This document shows positions 28,042 to 37,015 of a stretch of 64,000 nt of DNA, piece after piece. The stretch's first letter is position 1, and every line of letters starts with the position of its first letter. The notes beneath the pieces were generated by a model that saw only the letters and a program-made list of their open reading frames with translations, did no database searches and was not told the origin of the DNA. Both the position numbers and the translations under genes were made by a program. Origin of the DNA: an uncultured Flavobacteriaceae bacterium (lineage in GTDB: Bacteria; Bacteroidota; Bacteroidia; Flavobacteriales; Flavobacteriaceae); the NCBI GenBank assembly GCA_947494565.1, contig CANLVG010000011.1, positions 124,001-188,000 on the forward strand. The letters run 5' to 3'.

Positions 28042-30858
28042 ATGGCTGAGAACGAAGAAGATTTAAATTCACCGGCAGATGAAGAGGGGCTACCCAAGGG
28101 AGAGGAAGAAAACACCAACGTACCCTCTGAAGAAGAAGGTGAGGATTTAAACGAAAAATCCGCTACTGAAGCGGAAGCCGATACAACGGATTCCGAAGAT
28201 ATGGCGAACGAAGAAGATGCCCAAGACGATGCCCTGACCAAGGTAACCGGTATGTACAAAGACTGGTTCTTGGATTATGCCTCTTATGTGATCTTGGAAC
28301 GTGCGGTACCCGCTATCGAAGACGGATTCAAACCGGTACAACGCCGAATCATGCATGCGCTTAAAGAGCTCGATGACGGTCGCTATAACAAGGTGGCGAA
28401 TGTCGTGGGGCACACCATGCAGTACCATCCCCATGGTGATGCGAGTATTGCCGATGCCATGGTGCAAATGGGGCAGAAAGACCTGTTGATCGACACCCAG
28501 GGAAACTGGGGTAATATTTTAACCGGAGACCGTGCTGCGGCCTCCAGATACATTGAAGCGAGACTCTCCAAGTTTGCTTTGGATGTCGTATTCAGTCCTA
28601 AGATTACCGAATGGCAACAGTCCTATGACGGACGCAAAAAAGAACCGGTCAATCTTCCGGTGATGTTTCCGCTGCTTCTGGCACAAGGGGCTGAAGGTAT
28701 AGCAGTAGGCCTTTCCACGAAAGTGCTTCCGCACAACTTCAATGAATTGATCGATGCCTCTATCAAACATTTGGAAGGCAAACGATTTAAACTTTTTCCC
28801 GATTTCCCGACAGCGGGTATCATCGATGTCACCAATTACAATGATGGCATGCGTGGGGGTAAGGTACGGGTACGGGCCAAGATTTCCCAGATGGACAAGA
28901 ATACGTTGGTGATCAATGAAATTCCTTATGGTACTAATACCTCTTCATTAATCGATTCCATCCTAAAGGCAAATGATAAGGGAAAGATCAAGGTGAAGAA
29001 AATCGAGGACAACACCGCTGCGGATGTTGAAATCTTGATTCATTTGCCCAGTGGTATATCGCCCGATAAGACCATAGATGCGCTTTATGCGTTTACCTCC
29101 TGTGAATCGTCTATTTCTCCATTGGGTTGTATTATCGAGGATAATAAACCACTTTTCATTGGGGTCACCGAAATGCTAAAACGCTCGACGGATGCTACGG
29201 TAGAGTTATTGCGTCAAGAACTGGAGATACAACTCGGGGAACTGGAACAACAGTGGCATGCCGCCTCTTTGGAACGTATTTTTATCGAGAACCGAATCTA
29301 TCGCGATATCGAGGAGCAAGAAACCTGGGAAGGGGTCATCAAAGCGATCGATGAAGGACTTAAACCGCATACCAAGCATCTAAAACGGCCTGTGACGGAG
29401 GATGATATTGTTCGTTTGACCGAAATTCGTATCAAGCGTATCTCCAAGTTCGATTTGGACAAGGCCCAACAGCATCTTGATAATCTAGAGGAAAAAATTG
29501 CCGAAGTCAAACACCACCTTGCGAATATCATTACCTATGCAGTCGACTATTTCAAACGCTTGAAAGCTACCTATGGTAAGGGAAGGGAGCGGAAATCGGA
29601 AATTCGAATATTCGATGATATTGAAGCCACAAAGGTGGTCATTCGCAATACCAAGCTGTATGTGAATCGCGAAGAGGGCTTTGTGGGCACTTCCATGCGA
29701 CGTGACGAATATGTTACGGATTGTGCGGATATCGATAACATCATCGTCTTCACGAAAAATGGCAAAATGATGGTCACTAAGGTTGATTCTAAGACCTTTG
29801 TAGATAAGAACATCATTCATGTGGCGGTCTTTAAAAAGAAAGACAAGCGTACTACCTATAATTTAATTTACAAAGACGGAAGGGGAGGACCCAGTTACAT
29901 CAAACGCTTTAACGTTACTAGTATTACCCGAGATCGGCTATACGATGTCGGTACAGGAAAAGCGGGCACCGATATACTTTATTTTTCGGCCAACCCGAAC
30001 GGAGAGGCAGAGGTCATTACGGTATTGCTTCGTCAGGCTGGTAGCATTAAAAAGCTAAAGTGGGACCTGGATTTTTCAGATGTTCTCATCAAAGGTCGGG
30101 GCTCGAAAGGAAATTTGGTCACCAAATATTCCGTAAAGCGGATCGAATTGAAGGAGAAAGGACTTTCTACGCTCAAACCTCGAAAATTATGGTTTGATGA
30201 TACGGTACAACGCTTAAATATGGATGAACGAGGTGAGTATCTTGGTGAATTTACCAGTGAAGACCGCTTGCTTGTCATCAATCAGCAGGGAAACATTAAG
30301 ACCGTCATCCCCGAACTGACATTGCGATTTAATGATGACATGATCGTCTTGGAAAAATGGGAACCCCAAAAACCGATATCCGCAATTTATTGGGAAGGGG
30401 ATAAGGAACTATTTTATGTAAAGCGCTTTTTAATCGATAATCCCGAACGGGTTGAATCGATCCTTACCGATCATCCGAAATCATACCTTGAGAAGGTCTT
30501 TACGGATTATCGTCCTAAGGCGGAAATTGTATTCGCCAAAAAACGGGGTAAGGACCGACAGGATAACTTGGAAGTCGATCTCGAACAGTTTATCGCCATC
30601 AAGGGTATATCGGCGATGGGAAATCAATTGACCAAAGACAAAGTTTTGGAAATCAATGCGATGGCCCCATTGCCTTACGAGGTGCCCAAGCCGAGAGAAG
30701 CTTCTGAAATAGAGGTGGTAGACGAAGAGAATGTAGTGACTCAAGAACTATCGGTAGCACCCAAAGAACCGCCGGCGAGCGATAAAACATCCACAAAGCC
30801 CACTGACCAAGAGGATGTTGATGATGATGACGAAGAAGGGCAAATAACCTTGTTTTAG
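28042..30858 (+). CDS. parC: DNA topoisomerase IV subunit A
   Basis: A 938-residue breakage-reunion subunit. It begins with a very acidic, probably disordered extension of about 65 residues. The catalytic core starts near MYKDWFLDYASYVILERA (71-88), with the helix-turn-helix region VGHTMQYHPHGDASI and the active-site Tyr170 in AAASRYIEAR. The C-terminal domain has beta-pinwheel-like strands without a clear GyrA box, as expected for ParC. It ends in an acidic tract and the last five residues QITLF, which resemble a sliding-clamp binding motif. Forms the heterotetramer with ParE. Confidence 0.92.
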   Translation: MAENEEDLNSPADEEGLPKGEEENTNVPSEEEGEDLNEKSATEAEADTTDSEDMANEEDAQDDALTKVTGMYKDWFLDYASYVILERAVPAIEDGFKPVQRRIMHALKELDDGRYNKVANVVGHTMQYHPHGDASIADAMVQMGQKDLLIDTQGNWGNILTGDRAAASRYIEARLSKFALDVVFSPKITEWQQSYDGRKKEPVNLPVMFPLLLAQGAEGIAVGLSTKVLPHNFNELIDASIKHLEGKRFKLFPDFPTAGIIDVTNYNDGMRGGKVRVRAKISQMDKNTLVINEIPYGTNTSSLIDSILKANDKGKIKVKKIEDNTAADVEILIHLPSGISPDKTIDALYAFTSCESSISPLGCIIEDNKPLFIGVTEMLKRSTDATVELLRQELEIQLGELEQQWHAASLERIFIENRIYRDIEEQETWEGVIKAIDEGLKPHTKHLKRPVTEDDIVRLTEIRIKRISKFDLDKAQQHLDNLEEKIAEVKHHLANIITYAVDYFKRLKATYGKGRERKSEIRIFDDIEATKVVIRNTKLYVNREEGFVGTSMRRDEYVTDCADIDNIIVFTKNGKMMVTKVDSKTFVDKNIIHVAVFKKKDKRTTYNLIYKDGRGGPSYIKRFNVTSITRDRLYDVGTGKAGTDILYFSANPNGEAEVITVLLRQAGSIKKLKWDLDFSDVLIKGRGSKGNLVTKYSVKRIELKEKGLSTLKPRKLWFDDTVQRLNMDERGEYLGEFTSEDRLLVINQQGNIKTVIPELTLRFNDDMIVLEKWEPQKPISAIYWEGDKELFYVKRFLIDNPERVESILTDHPKSYLEKVFTDYRPKAEIVFAKKRGKDRQDNLEVDLEQFIAIKGISAMGNQLTKDKVLEINAMAPLPYEVPKPREASEIEVVDEENVVTQELSVAPKEPPASDKTSTKPTDQEDVDDDDEEGQITLF

Positions 30859-30884
30859 ATGAAATGGTTTAAAGTTCGTTTTTC

Positions 30885-31316
30885 ATGAAGAAATTTATCG
30901 AAGAATTCAAGAATTTTGCGATTAAGGGCAATATGGTCGATATGGCTATAGGTATCATTATTGGTGCTTCGTTTAATGCTGTTGTGAACTCTCTGGTAAA
31001 GAAAGTAATTATGCCCCCCCTGTCGTTACTGACGGAAGGTGTTAGTCTGGGGAGTAAATCCTATGTATTGCGAGAAGCCTCGGAAGGGGTAACCGAAGTT
31101 GCTATCGGTTACGGAGATCTATTGAATGTCCTTATTGATTTTATAATTGTGGCCATGACCATATTTTTGGTTATCAAGGGTATGAACCGTTTTAGAGATA
31201 AGGCGGAGGACCCTGAAGATGCCGAGGTGGAAACACCAAGGAATATTCAATTGCTATCTAATCTTGAAAAACTTATGAAAGAGCAGAATGAACTGTTACG
31301 GAAGAACAAGGAGTGA
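30885..31316 (+). CDS. mscL: Large-conductance mechanosensitive channel
   Basis: A 143-residue homopentameric inner-membrane channel that opens under osmotic downshock. The N-terminal amphipathic helix and pore-lining TM1 are seen in FIEEFKNFAIKGNMVDMAIG and IIIGASFNAVVNSLVKKVIMPP, TM2 in VLIDFIIVAMTIFLVIKGMNR, and a C-terminal charged bundle helix (NLEKLMKEQNELLRKN). Length is normal. It starts 26 bases after parC on the same strand. Confidence 0.96.
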   Translation: MKKFIEEFKNFAIKGNMVDMAIGIIIGASFNAVVNSLVKKVIMPPLSLLTEGVSLGSKSYVLREASEGVTEVAIGYGDLLNVLIDFIIVAMTIFLVIKGMNRFRDKAEDPEDAEVETPRNIQLLSNLEKLMKEQNELLRKNKE

Positions 31317-31396
31317 TTTTGTTTAAGCAATAGGCCATTCTTATACCGGCATATCCCAAATCATTTAACAACTTGTGCATTCGATCTTAATATCCC

Positions 31397-31404
31397 TATA
31401 TTTA
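31397..31404 (+). promoter_or_regulatory. Candidate promoter of the sterol desaturase-family gene
   Basis: TATATTTA (one mismatch to TAnnTTTG) lies 20 bases before the ATG at 31424, with a TTG at 31373-31375, 21 bases upstream. Spacing is within the Bacteroidota range. Confidence 0.4.
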
Positions 31405-31423
31405 GCAAAATTTAAATTTTTAA

Positions 31424-32380
31424 ATGGATTTAACTAACCCCCTGGTTTACGGAGTTCCCGCTTTTATCGCCTTTATTTTATTGGAAATCACCTATAGCCA
31501 TACGCATGGAGACAAAGATTTGTACGTATGGAAAGATTTAATGGCGAGTGGTGCCATGGGTATCGGTTCTGCCATATTAGGGCCATTGATCAAGGTAACC
31601 GTGCTGATCGTCGTTTTTAATTTCACCTATGAATTGTTCAATCCTGAAGTTGATGGGGTGCGAATGAATATCATGGGCTATAAATCTTTTGGCTATGAGT
31701 GGTATATCTTTCTACTCTGCCAACTCGCGGATGATTTTACCTATTATTGGTTTCATAGGGCCAATCACGAAATACGGCTGCTATGGGCTGCGCATATCGT
31801 ACATCATTCCTCAGACCATTTTAATTTAGGTACCGCCATTCGAAACGGCTGGTTTACGTTGCTTTATAAGCCTTTCTTCTATATGTGGATGCCGGCGATC
31901 GGGTTTCCGGTAGAGGTGGTGATTTTTGCGTTGGCTATCGAGTCGTTCTGGCAATTTCAATTACATTCGAAATATGTTCCGAAAATGGGGTGGATCGAAA
32001 AGATATTCAATACGCATACCATGCATCAGGTACATCACTCGCAAAATGTGGAGTACCTTGACAAAAACCACGGTGGGTTCTTGAATATTTTTGACAAGAT
32101 ATTCGGCACATGGAAGGAACTGGATGATGATGTTGAAGTCAAGTTCGGGGTAATTCACGCGCCTGATTCCTATAACCCTTTGGTCATCCTCACCCATGAA
32201 TTCAAGGACATTTGGAACGATATGAAAAAGTCGCCCAATTTATGGCATAAGTTCATGTATGTTTTCGGCCCTCCGGGTTGGAGCCATGACGGTAGCACCA
32301 TGACGGTAAAGCAGCAGCAACGCTTGTTTAAAGAACAACAGTCTCAAAATCCACAAATGGTCTTTGAACGGCCTAATTGA
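31424..32380 (+). CDS. Sterol desaturase/fatty acid hydroxylase family protein
   Basis: A 318-residue membrane di-iron oxygenase. The histidine clusters of the family are present: HRANHE near 112-117, HIVHHSSDHF near 124-133, and HTMHQVHHSQN near 198-208. Several hydrophobic helices precede and separate them (VYGVPAFIAFILLEITY, WYIFLLCQLADDFTYYWF, VVIFALAIESFWQF). These enzymes hydroxylate or desaturate lipids or carotenoids; bacteria rarely make sterols, so a fatty-acid or carotenoid substrate is more likely. Single gene, convergent with the ACT-domain gene. Confidence 0.87.
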   Translation: MDLTNPLVYGVPAFIAFILLEITYSHTHGDKDLYVWKDLMASGAMGIGSAILGPLIKVTVLIVVFNFTYELFNPEVDGVRMNIMGYKSFGYEWYIFLLCQLADDFTYYWFHRANHEIRLLWAAHIVHHSSDHFNLGTAIRNGWFTLLYKPFFYMWMPAIGFPVEVVIFALAIESFWQFQLHSKYVPKMGWIEKIFNTHTMHQVHHSQNVEYLDKNHGGFLNIFDKIFGTWKELDDDVEVKFGVIHAPDSYNPLVILTHEFKDIWNDMKKSPNLWHKFMYVFGPPGWSHDGSTMTVKQQQRLFKEQQSQNPQMVFERPN

Positions 32381-32495
32381 GAAGAGCGTAAGGAAAATCA
32401 TAGCCTTTGGGCATATTTCATACATCTTTTAGAACGCTATGTGGCCTCAAAGGGCATGTAGGTTTACTCCTAACACCGAACCCCAACTTTTACAA

Positions 32496-32894
32496 TCACC
32501 CTGTTTTGGATAATTGTTTCAACAGATTGACGGCCTTTTCTGCATCGGAGTGTTCGACAAAAAGATGATCGTGGTAAAATCCTGCGATCACATTACAACT
32601 GATGTGGTTTTGGGCGAGAACTTCTGAAATGGCGGCGGTCAATCCGACCGCGTTAAGAGCGGAATGTACTTCTAGGGTAATCCAGGCAGCAACAAAGTCA
32701 TATTCAAGATGAAGTGCATCGGCTTTCGATTGTTCCAGTACAAGGGTCACCCCTTCGACTTCCTTAAATTCACAAATGGTATCGTGGCGATCAATGTCAT
32801 TAACATCGGCTACTGTGGTAAATACATAACTCCCATGCTGCAGGGTAGGCGTCATGTTTCGAATCAGTTCGGTAAGATTGGTTTCCCCTGACAT
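32496..32894 (-). CDS. ACT domain-containing protein
   Basis: A 132-residue soluble protein that looks like the tandem ACT fold of the ACT_7/DUF2241 family. Segments YVFTTVADVNDI, CEFKEVEGVTLVLEQ, WITLEVHSALNAVGLTAAISEVLAQNHISCNVIAGFYHDHLFV and the final helix EKAVNLLKQL fit this family. Such stand-alone ACT proteins are thought to sense amino acids. Lies convergent with the desaturase gene and 64 bases upstream of terC on the same strand. Confidence 0.8.
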   Translation of the reverse strand: MSGETNLTELIRNMTPTLQHGSYVFTTVADVNDIDRHDTICEFKEVEGVTLVLEQSKADALHLEYDFVAAWITLEVHSALNAVGLTAAISEVLAQNHISCNVIAGFYHDHLFVEHSDAEKAVNLLKQLSKTG

Positions 32895-32958
32895 GCCCTT
32901 AATATTTTAACGTAATCTGGTTCTCGATATAACCTCTAGAGGCAAACAACATCCAAAC

Positions 32959-33777
32959 TCACTCTTCCGAAGGAATTTCCCTGATTTCCGATTTCGTATT
33001 CTTTTTCATGCGCAAGTCTAAAAATTCGACCAATAATGAGAAGGCGATAGCGAAATAGAGATAGCCTTTAGGTATGATGCCCACTTCATTACCGAAAACG
33101 ACCAAATGGGCGATATGGGCGCCTTCCGCTATCAACATAAAACCAATGAGAATCAAAAAGGAAAGTCCTAATATCTGAATGGATGGGTGCTTATTCACAA
33201 AGTTGCCAACGGGATTGGCAAACAACATCATGATCACTACGGATATAACCACGGCAATGATCATCAGCACAAGGGCATCATTCGGATTGGGTGAGATGCC
33301 ATTGGTCATTCCGATTGCGGTCAAAATGGAGTCGAATGAAAATACGATATTGATAAGGGTTATTTGTATGATAGCTTTCCTCATTGAGGTGGATCGACCT
33401 CTTTTCACTTCAATTTCATCATGGCCCTTGTGTTCTACTTTTTCATGAATCTCACGTGTACTTTTATAGAGGAGAAAGAGGCCTCCCGCAAATAAGATCA
33501 GCGCTTGACCGCTCACCCCTCCGGAAATCCATCCTTTATCAAAAACCCAAAAGGGTTTTGAGGCGGCAGTTAACCAGGTAATACCGAATAGCAATACAAT
33601 TCGCATGACCATGGCCAGCACAAGCCCGATATTCGTCGCCCTCTTTCGCTGTCCTTCCTCCAATTTGCCGGCTGCGATTGAAATGAAAATGATATTATCA
33701 ATTCCAAGAACAATTTCTAAAAAGGTCAAGGTTAAAAGTGCGATCCAGGCATCAGGACTTGCGAATATTTCGAACAT
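32959..33777 (-). CDS. TerC family membrane protein
   Basis: A 272-residue inner-membrane protein with about seven hydrophobic helices. The TerC signature is clear at the N terminus: ALLTLTFLEIVLGIDNIIFIS, with the conserved acidic residues in the membrane, and in the middle LINIVFSFDSILTAIGMT. The family is linked to tellurite resistance and, in better-studied members, to manganese export. A short basic loop (KRGRSTSMRKA) separates the two halves. The start is 11 bases after the small lipoprotein gene's stop. Confidence 0.92.
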   Translation of the reverse strand: MFEIFASPDAWIALLTLTFLEIVLGIDNIIFISIAAGKLEEGQRKRATNIGLVLAMVMRIVLLFGITWLTAASKPFWVFDKGWISGGVSGQALILFAGGLFLLYKSTREIHEKVEHKGHDEIEVKRGRSTSMRKAIIQITLINIVFSFDSILTAIGMTNGISPNPNDALVLMIIAVVISVVIMMLFANPVGNFVNKHPSIQILGLSFLILIGFMLIAEGAHIAHLVVFGNEVGIIPKGYLYFAIAFSLLVEFLDLRMKKNTKSEIREIPSEE

Positions 33778-33788
33778 GGTTGAAGTGT

Positions 33789-34163
33789 TTAGTTGGTTTT
33801 TGTGACAGTGCCCCTTTGTTTCTTGGCCTCCCCCACAATACTGTATTCAAATGTATAAGAATTATCGGTGGTAGACAATATTTTCATATGTATGGGTTTC
33901 TCTTCGGCCTTGCTTTTTGGATTTAATTTTTTTACGATATACTCGCAATCATTGATCCACCGCACCGAGGAAGAATCTGCTTTACCAGCAAAATAGTCCA
34001 CTTCCAAGTTGTCGTTTCTGGTAAAGGTGGTTTTGAGTTCTTTGCCATCGACTATGGAAGTGAAGGAAAAGGCACCGTTTTTAAAATCGGAACAATTGCG
34101 TTCAGGCTCATAACAGCCTAAGAGGACAACAAAGAGGAGAATCAGGTATAGGGTTTTCAACAT
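33789..34163 (-). CDS. Small lipoprotein of unknown function
   Basis: A 124-residue lipoprotein: signal peptide MLKTLYLILLFVVLLGC (Cys17), then a compact beta-rich domain with Cys near 24 and a second in DCEYIVKKLNP. The pattern CSDFKNGAFSFTS, SSVRWINDCEYIV and SYTFEYSIVG suggests a small beta sandwich that might be disulfide bonded. It forms a unit with terC, which suggests an envelope role. Relatives in flavobacteria may carry misleading topoisomerase names; nothing in the sequence supports that. Confidence 0.7.
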   Translation of the reverse strand: MLKTLYLILLFVVLLGCYEPERNCSDFKNGAFSFTSIVDGKELKTTFTRNDNLEVDYFAGKADSSSVRWINDCEYIVKKLNPKSKAEEKPIHMKILSTTDNSYTFEYSIVGEAKKQRGTVTKTN

Positions 34164-34270
34164 GAGTACAAAATAATGAAATAGGAAGGAGTTGTCGATA
34201 GCCCAACCCCTCTTTTTTTAACGATTTCGATTTTTTTGTGGCTCTTGCTGCCGCTATGCCTCGATTGAAC

Positions 34271-34278
34271 TATTTTTG
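34271..34278 (+). promoter_or_regulatory. Candidate promoter of the M14 peptidase gene
   Basis: TATTTTTG is an exact -7 match, with a TTG at 34245-34247, 23 bases upstream. It overlaps the more upstream start options (34276 and 34279), which supports the ATG at 34300 as the real start. Confidence 0.45.
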
Positions 34279-34299
34279 ATGAAACTCCTTAGGGCGATT

Positions 34300-35394
34300 A
34301 TGATCACGAAACCAGCGTATACAAAGTTTAAAGAAATCAGGGTTCAAGGCCGCTACGTTACGAATGCGCACATCATTCCACTTTTAGAGGAAAAAAAGGA
34401 GGGATTTGAGGTTGAAACTATAGGATATTCTGTTCGTAAACGACCGATTCATTCCATTACTTTGGGAAGTGGACCTTTAAAGATCTTAATGTGGTCTCAA
34501 ATGCACGGCAATGAGTCCACTACCACAAAAAGCGTGTTGGACCTCCTTAATTTTTTAAGTGCGAACGAGAAGTATTCGCAGCATATCCGTAAACAATGTA
34601 CCCTTAGGATCATTCCTATTTTGAATCCCGATGGGGCAGCGGCTTATACGCGGGTGAATGCAAATCAAGTGGATCTCAATCGTGATGCCAAAACTAGAAG
34701 TCAGCCCGAAAGTACTATACTCCGAGGCGAGTACGACAGCTTCGCACCTGATTTTTGTTTCAACTTGCACGACCAACGGACCATTTATAATGTAGGGTCG
34801 ACTCCTAAACCTGCAACCCTTTCTTTTTTAGCCCCTGCCCACAATGTAGAACGAAGTATTTCGGAGACCAGACGAACGGCGATGCAGCTTATTGTGGCGA
34901 TGAACGAAACCTTGGAGACCTTGATACCTGGCCAAATCGGACGGTATGATGATACCTTTAATGACAATTGCGTGGGGGATACGTTTCAACTATTGAATAC
35001 ACCGACTATTCTCTTTGAGGCCGGGCACTTTCATGAAGACTATCGACGAGAACAGACGCGGGAGTATCTCTTTCATGCCTTGGTACATGTATTAAAAACC
35101 ATTGCTGAAAATAAGATTGAAAGCTATAATGGCAATGCCTATTTTGAGATTCCTGAAAATCAAAAGGACTTTTTTGATATCCTAGTCCACAACGTTCCTG
35201 AAGAGAATTCCAACAAACGAAAAGATATCGGGATTCTGTTTACAGAGGTCCTGGCGAACGGAAAAATCGATTTCGAACCAAGGGTTGTACAAGCTGGAAA
35301 TCTCGAAGGATGTTTTGGGCACCAGACGTATGATTTCTTGAACACAGCTGATCTTAAGGAACTAGAAAAACAAAATTTCCGCGAACTTCTGTAA
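34300..35394 (+). CDS. M14 family zinc carboxypeptidase-like protein
   Basis: A 364-residue metallopeptidase without a signal peptide, so probably cytosolic. Zinc ligands are His69 and Glu72 in SQMHGNEST and His157 in NLHDQR, with the conserved DLNRD near 125-129 for substrate binding. The catalytic Glu probably lies in LFEAGH. I use the ATG at 34300; starts at 34279 (ATG) and 34276 (TTG) would lie within a -7 promoter element. Substrate unknown; it may trim peptidoglycan or cytosolic peptides. Confidence 0.85.
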   Translation: MITKPAYTKFKEIRVQGRYVTNAHIIPLLEEKKEGFEVETIGYSVRKRPIHSITLGSGPLKILMWSQMHGNESTTTKSVLDLLNFLSANEKYSQHIRKQCTLRIIPILNPDGAAAYTRVNANQVDLNRDAKTRSQPESTILRGEYDSFAPDFCFNLHDQRTIYNVGSTPKPATLSFLAPAHNVERSISETRRTAMQLIVAMNETLETLIPGQIGRYDDTFNDNCVGDTFQLLNTPTILFEAGHFHEDYRREQTREYLFHALVHVLKTIAENKIESYNGNAYFEIPENQKDFFDILVHNVPEENSNKRKDIGILFTEVLANGKIDFEPRVVQAGNLEGCFGHQTYDFLNTADLKELEKQNFRELL

Positions 35395-35487
35395 GACTAT
35401 CTTTGAACATATTTAGATAAAATCAAAAAAACATTACGTTTTTGTTATAAAAAATGGTTAAATGATGCATTTTATCTCTTAAAGTCT

Positions 35488-35495
35488 TATTTTTG
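35488..35495 (+). promoter_or_regulatory. Candidate -7 promoter element of the Lrp-family gene
   Basis: TATTTTTG is an exact TAnnTTTG match, ending 19 bases before the ATG. No clear -33 element. Confidence 0.4.
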
Positions 35496-35514
35496 CCCAA
35501 AAATCTGATAACCT

Positions 35515-35994
35515 ATGTCAAAAGTAAAATTAGACGAAATTGACCACCAAATTCTGGACATGCTCATTGACAATACCAGAACTCCCTTTACGGATATTGC
35601 CAAAAAATTGCTGATTTCAGCGGGGACTGTTCACGTACGTGTCAAGAAAATGGAAGAATCAGGAATCATCAAAGGTTCTTCCTTAACTCTTGATTATGTG
35701 AAGTTGGGATATGCTTTTATCGCATACGTCGGCATCTTTTTAGAGAAAACACACCAGACAAAATTTGTGTTGGAACGTTTAGAACAAATTCCATATGTCA
35801 CTATTGCGCATATCACGACCGGAAAATTCAATATTTTTTGCAAAATCAGAGCTAGGGATACGAATCATGCGAAGAACATCATCTTTAAAATCGATGATAT
35901 CGAAGGCATCAGCAGAACCGAAACCATGATTTCCCTAGAAGAGAGTTTCAATGATAAGAAACGTTTGATGCATAAAATATTCAATGAATTGTAA
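35515..35994 (+). CDS. Lrp/AsnC family transcriptional regulator
   Basis: A 159-residue regulator with an N-terminal winged helix-turn-helix (about 5-62, with LDEIDHQILDMLIDNTRTP and ISAGTVHVRVKKMEESGIIKG) and a C-terminal RAM/ACT-like domain (about 68-150) for effector binding and oligomerisation. Length is normal for the family. Targets unknown; candidates in the neighbourhood include amino-acid genes such as proline dehydrogenase and alanine dehydrogenase, but that is inference. A strong terminator follows. Confidence 0.92.
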   Translation: MSKVKLDEIDHQILDMLIDNTRTPFTDIAKKLLISAGTVHVRVKKMEESGIIKGSSLTLDYVKLGYAFIAYVGIFLEKTHQTKFVLERLEQIPYVTIAHITTGKFNIFCKIRARDTNHAKNIIFKIDDIEGISRTETMISLEESFNDKKRLMHKIFNEL

Positions 35995-36015
35995 TTAAAC
36001 CTATTTTTTGAAATA

Positions 36016-36046
36016 AATCCCATTCAGTTTTTGATTGGGATTTTTT
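36016..36046 (+). terminator. Rho-independent terminator after the Lrp-family gene
   Basis: AATCCCATTCA (36016-36026) pairs with TGATTGGGATT (36032-36042) with one mismatch and a 5-base loop, followed by a T-run. It ends 13 bases before the DinB start codon at 36059. Confidence 0.85.
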
Positions 36047-36058
36047 ATTCGACAGCAA

Positions 36059-36577
36059 ATGAAAAAAAACGAATTGACATCACCGGAGTTTGAGGAGTTT
36101 TATGGAATCTACCTGAACACTTTGCCAGATGATACGGTCTTAATGGACCAATTGAAAAAGGGACATGATAATTTTCCGAAGTTTATTAGGAGTATTCCGG
36201 AAGATAAATTGCAGTATGCCTATGCGGAAGGTAAATGGACAGTCGCTCAAGCCTTATTACATATCGTTGATTCAGAGCGTATTTTTCAATATCGTGCCTT
36301 CCGGTTTTCTCGGGAAGATGCTACGCCATTGATGGGCTTTGATCAAGATGATTATGTACTGGAAAATGATTCAAGGGGAGCTACTCATGACCGTATAGTG
36401 AAGGCGTATCAAGTTGTTCGCGAGTCGACAATACAGGTGTTCGAGAACCTTGATGATCGAATGTTGAGACATATGGGTACGGCAAGTAATCTACAATGGA
36501 GCGTTGCCGGATTGGGTTTCGTAATCTGCGGCCATCAAAGACACCACAGAAATATCATACGGGAACGATACCTGTAA
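36059..36577 (+). CDS. DinB family protein
   Basis: A 172-residue four-helix-bundle protein. I chose the ATG at 36059 because a longer frame (from 36035) starts inside the terminator hairpin. The metal-binding histidines of the DinB/YfiT superfamily are likely in QALLHIVDSERIF and GHQRHHRNIIRERYL, with WTVAQALLHI as the family's first helix. These proteins include thiol transferases such as bacillithiol S-transferases. The stop abuts the stop of the convergent gene at 36578. Another DinB protein lies at the right end of the window. Confidence 0.82.
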   Translation: MKKNELTSPEFEEFYGIYLNTLPDDTVLMDQLKKGHDNFPKFIRSIPEDKLQYAYAEGKWTVAQALLHIVDSERIFQYRAFRFSREDATPLMGFDQDDYVLENDSRGATHDRIVKAYQVVRESTIQVFENLDDRMLRHMGTASNLQWSVAGLGFVICGHQRHHRNIIRERYL

Positions 36578-36913
36578 TCAATCCAGGTCCATATCGTCAT
36601 CTCCCTCGTTATCGGTATTGAATTCCGATTCGTAGTCGGTGGTATCCGCTTCTTCAAGCACGGCTTCTTGTTTTGTTTCGAGCTCCTTTTCGATATTATC
36701 CTCAAAATTGGAAATGAAGCTGGCGAGGCTCTTGCTTATCTTCACAAGATAAAGGGTATCCGAAGTTTGGATTTCCACAGCTTCTACGATTTCACCATGG
36801 CCATTTCTAAAAGAAATGATATCGTCGTCACCATACCCATCAGGATAGGTTTCGATCAATAAGGCTGCCAATTCATGGTCTAACTTTTTGTAATCAACAA
36901 GTTTACGTAACAT
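36578..36913 (-). CDS. Conserved hypothetical protein with acidic tail
   Basis: A 111-residue cytosolic protein. The first 75 residues form a compact domain (LVDYKKLDHELAALLIETYP, DGYGDDDIISFRNGHGEIVEAVEI, TLYLVKISKSL). The rest is strongly acidic and probably disordered (EEADTTDYESEF and a D-rich end). It lies just downstream of aroB on the same strand, 102 bases apart, and similar proteins occur across flavobacteria, but no function is known to me. Confidence 0.7.
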   Translation of the reverse strand: MLRKLVDYKKLDHELAALLIETYPDGYGDDDIISFRNGHGEIVEAVEIQTSDTLYLVKISKSLASFISNFEDNIEKELETKQEAVLEEADTTDYESEFNTDNEGDDDMDLD

Positions 36914-37015
36914 AGTAGTAGGTTTGATCTGGTTTTTTATTTAGATACCTAAACTATGTTTTTTTTTCTTTCGAATTTCTAAAGAGTTGTCAATGACTTG
37001 ATTTAGTATATGAAT

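Noticed and set aside
26130-30858. Assignment as gyrase (gyrB/gyrA)
   Set aside because: The B subunit has EGDSASGS rather than EGDSAGGS, the A subunit has no clear GyrA box, and the two genes are adjacent, all favouring topoisomerase IV.
33789-34163. Topoisomerase-like label for the small lipoprotein
   Set aside because: A 124-residue lipoprotein with a signal peptide cannot be a topoisomerase subunit; no such motif is present.
36035-36058. Longer N terminus for the DinB protein
   Set aside because: The upstream start lies inside the terminator stem of the preceding gene, so the ATG at 36059 is used.
36910-36972. Hairpin CATAGT...ACTATG followed by nine T considered as a terminator
   Set aside because: The T-run is on the + strand, but no + strand gene ends here; genes on both sides are on the - strand, and the left arm overlaps a start codon.
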